This document shows positions 24,300 through 26,267 of a stretch of 26,267 bases of DNA, piece after piece. Within the stretch, counting starts at the first letter, position 1; each line of letters begins with the position of its first letter. The stretch is from UBA3071 sp965369635 (GTDB taxonomy: Bacteria > Chloroflexota > Anaerolineae > UBA3071), in assembly GCA_965369635.1 (NCBI GenBank), contig CBDURC010000015.1, positions 1 to 26,267 on the forward strand, in the 5' to 3' direction. Both the position numbers and the translations under genes were made by a program. The notes beneath the pieces are model-generated. The model was not told where the DNA came from and made no database searches. It saw nothing but the letters and a program-made list of their open reading frames with translations.

Positions 24300-24360
24300 C
24301 GACCGGTGAACTATCCGCAGATACCTCATCAGTCAAATTCTCACCACTACCCTTTGCTGA

Positions 24361-24436
24361 TTGTCCGTTCTCATCCGCGCTTGTCCGCGTCCCTTTCGGC
24401 TGCTCTTCGAAGAAGTGTCCAGTACAGAAATCCTGG
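24361..24436 (+). repeat. Dispersed short repeat, copy B
   Basis: TTGTCCG then TTGTCCGCGTCC (24381-24392), GAAGTGTCC (24412-24420) and AAATCCTGG match copy A at 22376-22440 read in reverse. Copy B carries about ten extra bases between the second and third block. It fills most of the 171-base gap between the kinase-like gene and the oxidoreductase. I see nothing else in that gap beyond a TAGGAG ribosome-binding site. Confidence 0.6.
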
Positions 24437-24470
24437 AGCAGATTGTCACACCTTAGGAGAATAGACATCC

Positions 24471-25625
24471 ATGCTGCCCAAGACAACCGACGTAGTTATC
24501 ATCGGCGGCGGGGTCAACGGTCTCAGCGCGGCCTATCACCTGGCGAAGCGGGGCTGTACCGACATCGTCGTGCTGGAAAAGGAGGAGGCGCTGGCCACCC
24601 AGGCCACCGGCCTCAGCGCCGGCGGCATCCGCCAGCAGTTCTCCACCGCCGTCAACATCCGCATGGCCCAGCACTCCGTGCACATGCTGGAGAACTTCGA
24701 GGAGATCACCGGCAACGATCCGGCCTTCAAGCAAGTAGGCTACCTATTCTTGCTCAGCAGGCCGGAGAACATGGAGATCTTTCGCCGCAGCGTGGCACTG
24801 CAGCGGGAACTGGGCGTGAACACGGAATGGCTGACGCCGCGGGAAGTCAAGACTCGTTGGCCGCACCTGGCGGTGGACGACCTGCTCGCCGCCACTTTCC
24901 ATGACCGGGACGGCTATGCTGATCCCTACGGTGTGGCCAACGGCTTCGCCGCTGTCGCCCGTCGCCTGGGAGCGCGCATCTTCCTGCAAACGGAGGTCAC
25001 GGACATCACCATCGAAGGCGGCGCGGTGCGGGGAGTGGTCACCAACCGGGGGGCGATCAGCACACCAGTTGTGGTGAACACCTCCGGACCGTGGGCCCAC
25101 GTCGTAGGCAAGATGGCGGAGCTCGATCTCCCTGCGCACCCCTACCGGCGCCAAGTGTTCATTACCGCCCCCTTCCCCGAGGTGCCCCGCAGCACACCGA
25201 TGACCATAGACTTCGCCTACAACTGGTACTTCCGCCCCGAAGGAGAGGGGCTACTGACCGGCATGAGCGATCTGGCGGAGCCACCCAGCTTCAACATGAC
25301 CGTGGACTGGGACTTTATGGTCGAGGTCATCGAGCACGGCGTGCGGCGGGTGCCGGTCCTCGAAGAGGCACGGGTGATCCGCGGCTGGGCGGGGCTCTAC
25401 TCGGTGACGCCAGACGACCAGCCGATCATGGGTGCGATCCCAGGTGTCGAGGGTGCCTACTGCGCCGTGGGCTTCAGCGGCCACGGCTTCATGCTGAGTC
25501 CGGCCACCGGCCTCACGCTGGCCGAATGCATCCTGGACGGTTGCCCACAGACCTTCGACATATCCGAATTCGCCCTGGAACGCTTCGGCGGCGAGGTGAG
25601 CGCGGGCGAAGAGCACGTGATCTAG
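24471..25625 (+). CDS. FAD-dependent oxidoreductase of the DAO/sarcosine-oxidase type
   Basis: 384 residues. The N-terminal dinucleotide-binding motif is IIGGGVNGLSAAYHLAKRG (G12, G14, G17), followed by an acidic strand end VVLEKE. The middle holds the substrate domain with NTSGPWAHVVG. The C-terminus has the FAD-binding second motif (GAYCAVGFSGHGFMLSPATG). This layout fits the DAO family that oxidises glycine, sarcosine, D-amino acids or dimethylglycine; it resembles the sarcosine oxidase beta subunit without the partner subunits next to it. RBS TAGGAG at 24453-24458, ATG at 24471. It stands alone and is unlikely to belong to the glycan locus. Confidence 0.92.
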   Translation: MLPKTTDVVIIGGGVNGLSAAYHLAKRGCTDIVVLEKEEALATQATGLSAGGIRQQFSTAVNIRMAQHSVHMLENFEEITGNDPAFKQVGYLFLLSRPENMEIFRRSVALQRELGVNTEWLTPREVKTRWPHLAVDDLLAATFHDRDGYADPYGVANGFAAVARRLGARIFLQTEVTDITIEGGAVRGVVTNRGAISTPVVVNTSGPWAHVVGKMAELDLPAHPYRRQVFITAPFPEVPRSTPMTIDFAYNWYFRPEGEGLLTGMSDLAEPPSFNMTVDWDFMVEVIEHGVRRVPVLEEARVIRGWAGLYSVTPDDQPIMGAIPGVEGAYCAVGFSGHGFMLSPATGLTLAECILDGCPQTFDISEFALERFGGEVSAGEEHVI

Positions 25626-25713
25626 ACCAGAACGTCACATGAACTCGCAGCTCTCAGCGGATGGACACGTCCCCTTTCGCGGGACTGCTGGCCTGTCCCC
25701 GGGAGTTACCGAT

Positions 25714-25742
25714 TTGACACTCATCGCATTCCCACATATGCT
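25714..25742 (+). promoter_or_regulatory. Sigma-70-type promoter before the second MNT gene
   Basis: A perfect TTGACA at 25714-25719 is followed after 17 bases by TATGCT at 25737-25742. Transcription would start near 25749, placing three 13-bp direct repeats (25752-25787) at the very start of the transcript, about 80 bases before the ATG at 25830. Confidence 0.72.
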
Positions 25743-25751
25743 CGAAGTTAG

Positions 25752-25787
25752 CGATATGAAGCGACGATATGAAGCGATATGGAACGA
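25752..25787 (+). repeat. 13-bp direct repeats in the MNT leader
   Basis: CGATATGAAGCGA occurs twice in perfect tandem (25752-25764 and 25765-25777). A third, less exact copy (CGATATGGAACGA, 25775-25787) overlaps the second by three bases. The repeats lie just after the -10 box, so they could be an operator. The 204-base gap 25626-25829 holds nothing else I can support. Confidence 0.75.
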
Positions 25788-25829
25788 AGCGGCCCTATGG
25801 ATGATCCCTGAAAGAGAAGATGGAATAGG

Positions 25830-26177
25830 ATGATGAAGCAACTTGATGATATTGTCCTTGCACCGAATCAACATCAAGCACTGGATGAACTGCGACGCAG
25901 GTTGTTCGACAAACTCGATGTCGAAGGCTTGCTGTTGTACGGTTCCGTCGCCCGGGGTGAGGCGGATGAAGAGTCTGATATCGACTTGCTCGTCGTGACG
26001 CCACAGCCCCTCACACGTCCTGCACGCCATCAGATCACCGACTTGGTCTTTGAGGTGAATCTACGCTACGATACGAATTTCAGTACTCTTGTCGTTGATC
26101 GCGAAGCCTGGGAGATAGGTCCGCTGTCAGTGTTGCCCCTGCGAGAGGAGATCCTCAAGGACGGGATTCCGCTATGA
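25830..26177 (+). CDS. Minimal nucleotidyltransferase (MNT) domain protein
   Basis: 115 residues. The nucleotidyltransferase motif is YGSVARGEADEESDIDLLVV, with G38-S39, D50 and D52 and the usual ten-residue spacing (GSX10DXD). The third acidic residue normally found on the next strand is not obvious (NFSTLVV), a variant also seen in other MNTs. In MNT/HEPN pairs this protein is the antitoxin. The ATG at 25830 is followed directly by another at 25833, and either could be used. The stop overlaps an ATG at 26174 (ATGA), as expected if a HEPN gene followed, but that frame is very short here. Confidence 0.85.
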   Translation: MMKQLDDIVLAPNQHQALDELRRRLFDKLDVEGLLLYGSVARGEADEESDIDLLVVTPQPLTRPARHQITDLVFEVNLRYDTNFSTLVVDREAWEIGPLSVLPLREEILKDGIPL

Positions 26178-26242
26178 TCGCTGAAGAACAACGTGCAGCA
26201 GGAAAACTTCGACTCTTGATCTCCTCGGTTGTCCAGGAGTGA
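26174..26242 (+). pseudogene. Possible broken start of a HEPN partner gene
   Basis: An ATG overlapping the MNT stop opens only 22 codons (MIAEEQRAAGKLRLL and seven more) before TGA at 26240-26242. The position is exactly where an MNT gene normally couples to its HEPN partner, and the helix-forming composition fits a HEPN N-terminus. The window ends 25 bases later, so it is unclear whether the gene is truncated by a stop, frameshifted, or simply absent. Confidence 0.3.
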
Positions 26243-26267
26243 CGAGGGAGCAGAAACGATACAAAGC

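Noticed and set aside
25639..25833. A 64-residue frame before the MNT gene
   Set aside because: It covers the promoter and the 13-bp repeats, has no clear ribosome-binding site and no recognisable family.
1..26267. CRISPR array, tRNA or rRNA genes
   Set aside because: No regularly spaced repeats with unique spacers and no tRNA- or rRNA-like sequence were seen; the short repeats found are tandem or paired without spacers.

Overview
This 26.3-kb window is a GC-rich bacterial chromosome segment. It is dominated by a long, all plus-strand surface-glycan (O-antigen or exopolysaccharide) biosynthesis locus, followed by a mobile and accessory stretch. The phylum cannot be proven without searches. 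My guess is Chloroflexota (Anaerolineae-like) or a similar high-GC environmental lineage. That inference rests on the many GT4 glycosyltransferases, the zinc-ribbon methyltransferases, a Wzy/WaaL-TPR fusion, short tandem repeats in a 7-base register, and minimal nucleotidyltransferase (MNT)/HEPN pairs.

Layout. Positions 1-137 hold the tail of a membrane protein, probably a flippase. A decayed methyltransferase follows (134-567). A tightly packed run then covers 591-12153: GT4, Zn-ribbon methyltransferase, GT4, GT4, a GT-C membrane glycosyltransferase, a nucleotidyltransferase-fold protein, an alkaline-phosphatase-superfamily protein, GT4, a second Zn-ribbon methyltransferase and GT4. Most junctions overlap by 1-8 bases, so this is very likely one transcript. 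An MntA/HepT-type toxin-antitoxin pair with its own near-consensus promoter sits inside the locus (12133-13032). The locus then continues with GT4, an MFS transporter, a 1068-residue O-antigen-ligase/TPR protein, a WecA/TagO-like initiating phosphotransferase, a nucleotide-sugar dehydrogenase and a membrane-anchored cyclophilin (to 22249).

The last 4 kb is an accessory zone. It holds a PIN-domain fragment, a single-ORF IS1-family element, an APH/choline-kinase-like gene, an FAD-dependent oxidoreductase, and a second MNT gene with a good promoter and 13-bp direct repeats in its leader. Two related short repeats in opposite orientation bracket the IS1 element plus the kinase gene.

How the genes fit together (inference). 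The WecA-like enzyme loads the first sugar-phosphate on undecaprenyl phosphate. The dehydrogenase makes a uronic-acid nucleotide sugar. Six GT4 enzymes and one GT-C enzyme extend the chain, and the methyltransferases may cap or modify it. The flippase exports it, and the ligase/polymerase-TPR protein polymerises or attaches it. The least explained part is the translationally coupled nucleotidyltransferase plus AlkP-superfamily pair (6689-8990), a candidate for an uncharacterised phospho-modification or nucleotide step. Three nucleotidyltransferase-fold proteins of three different types occur in the window. Three sites carry repeats in 7-base register: one inside a gene, one as an intergenic hairpin, and one supplying the end of a gene.
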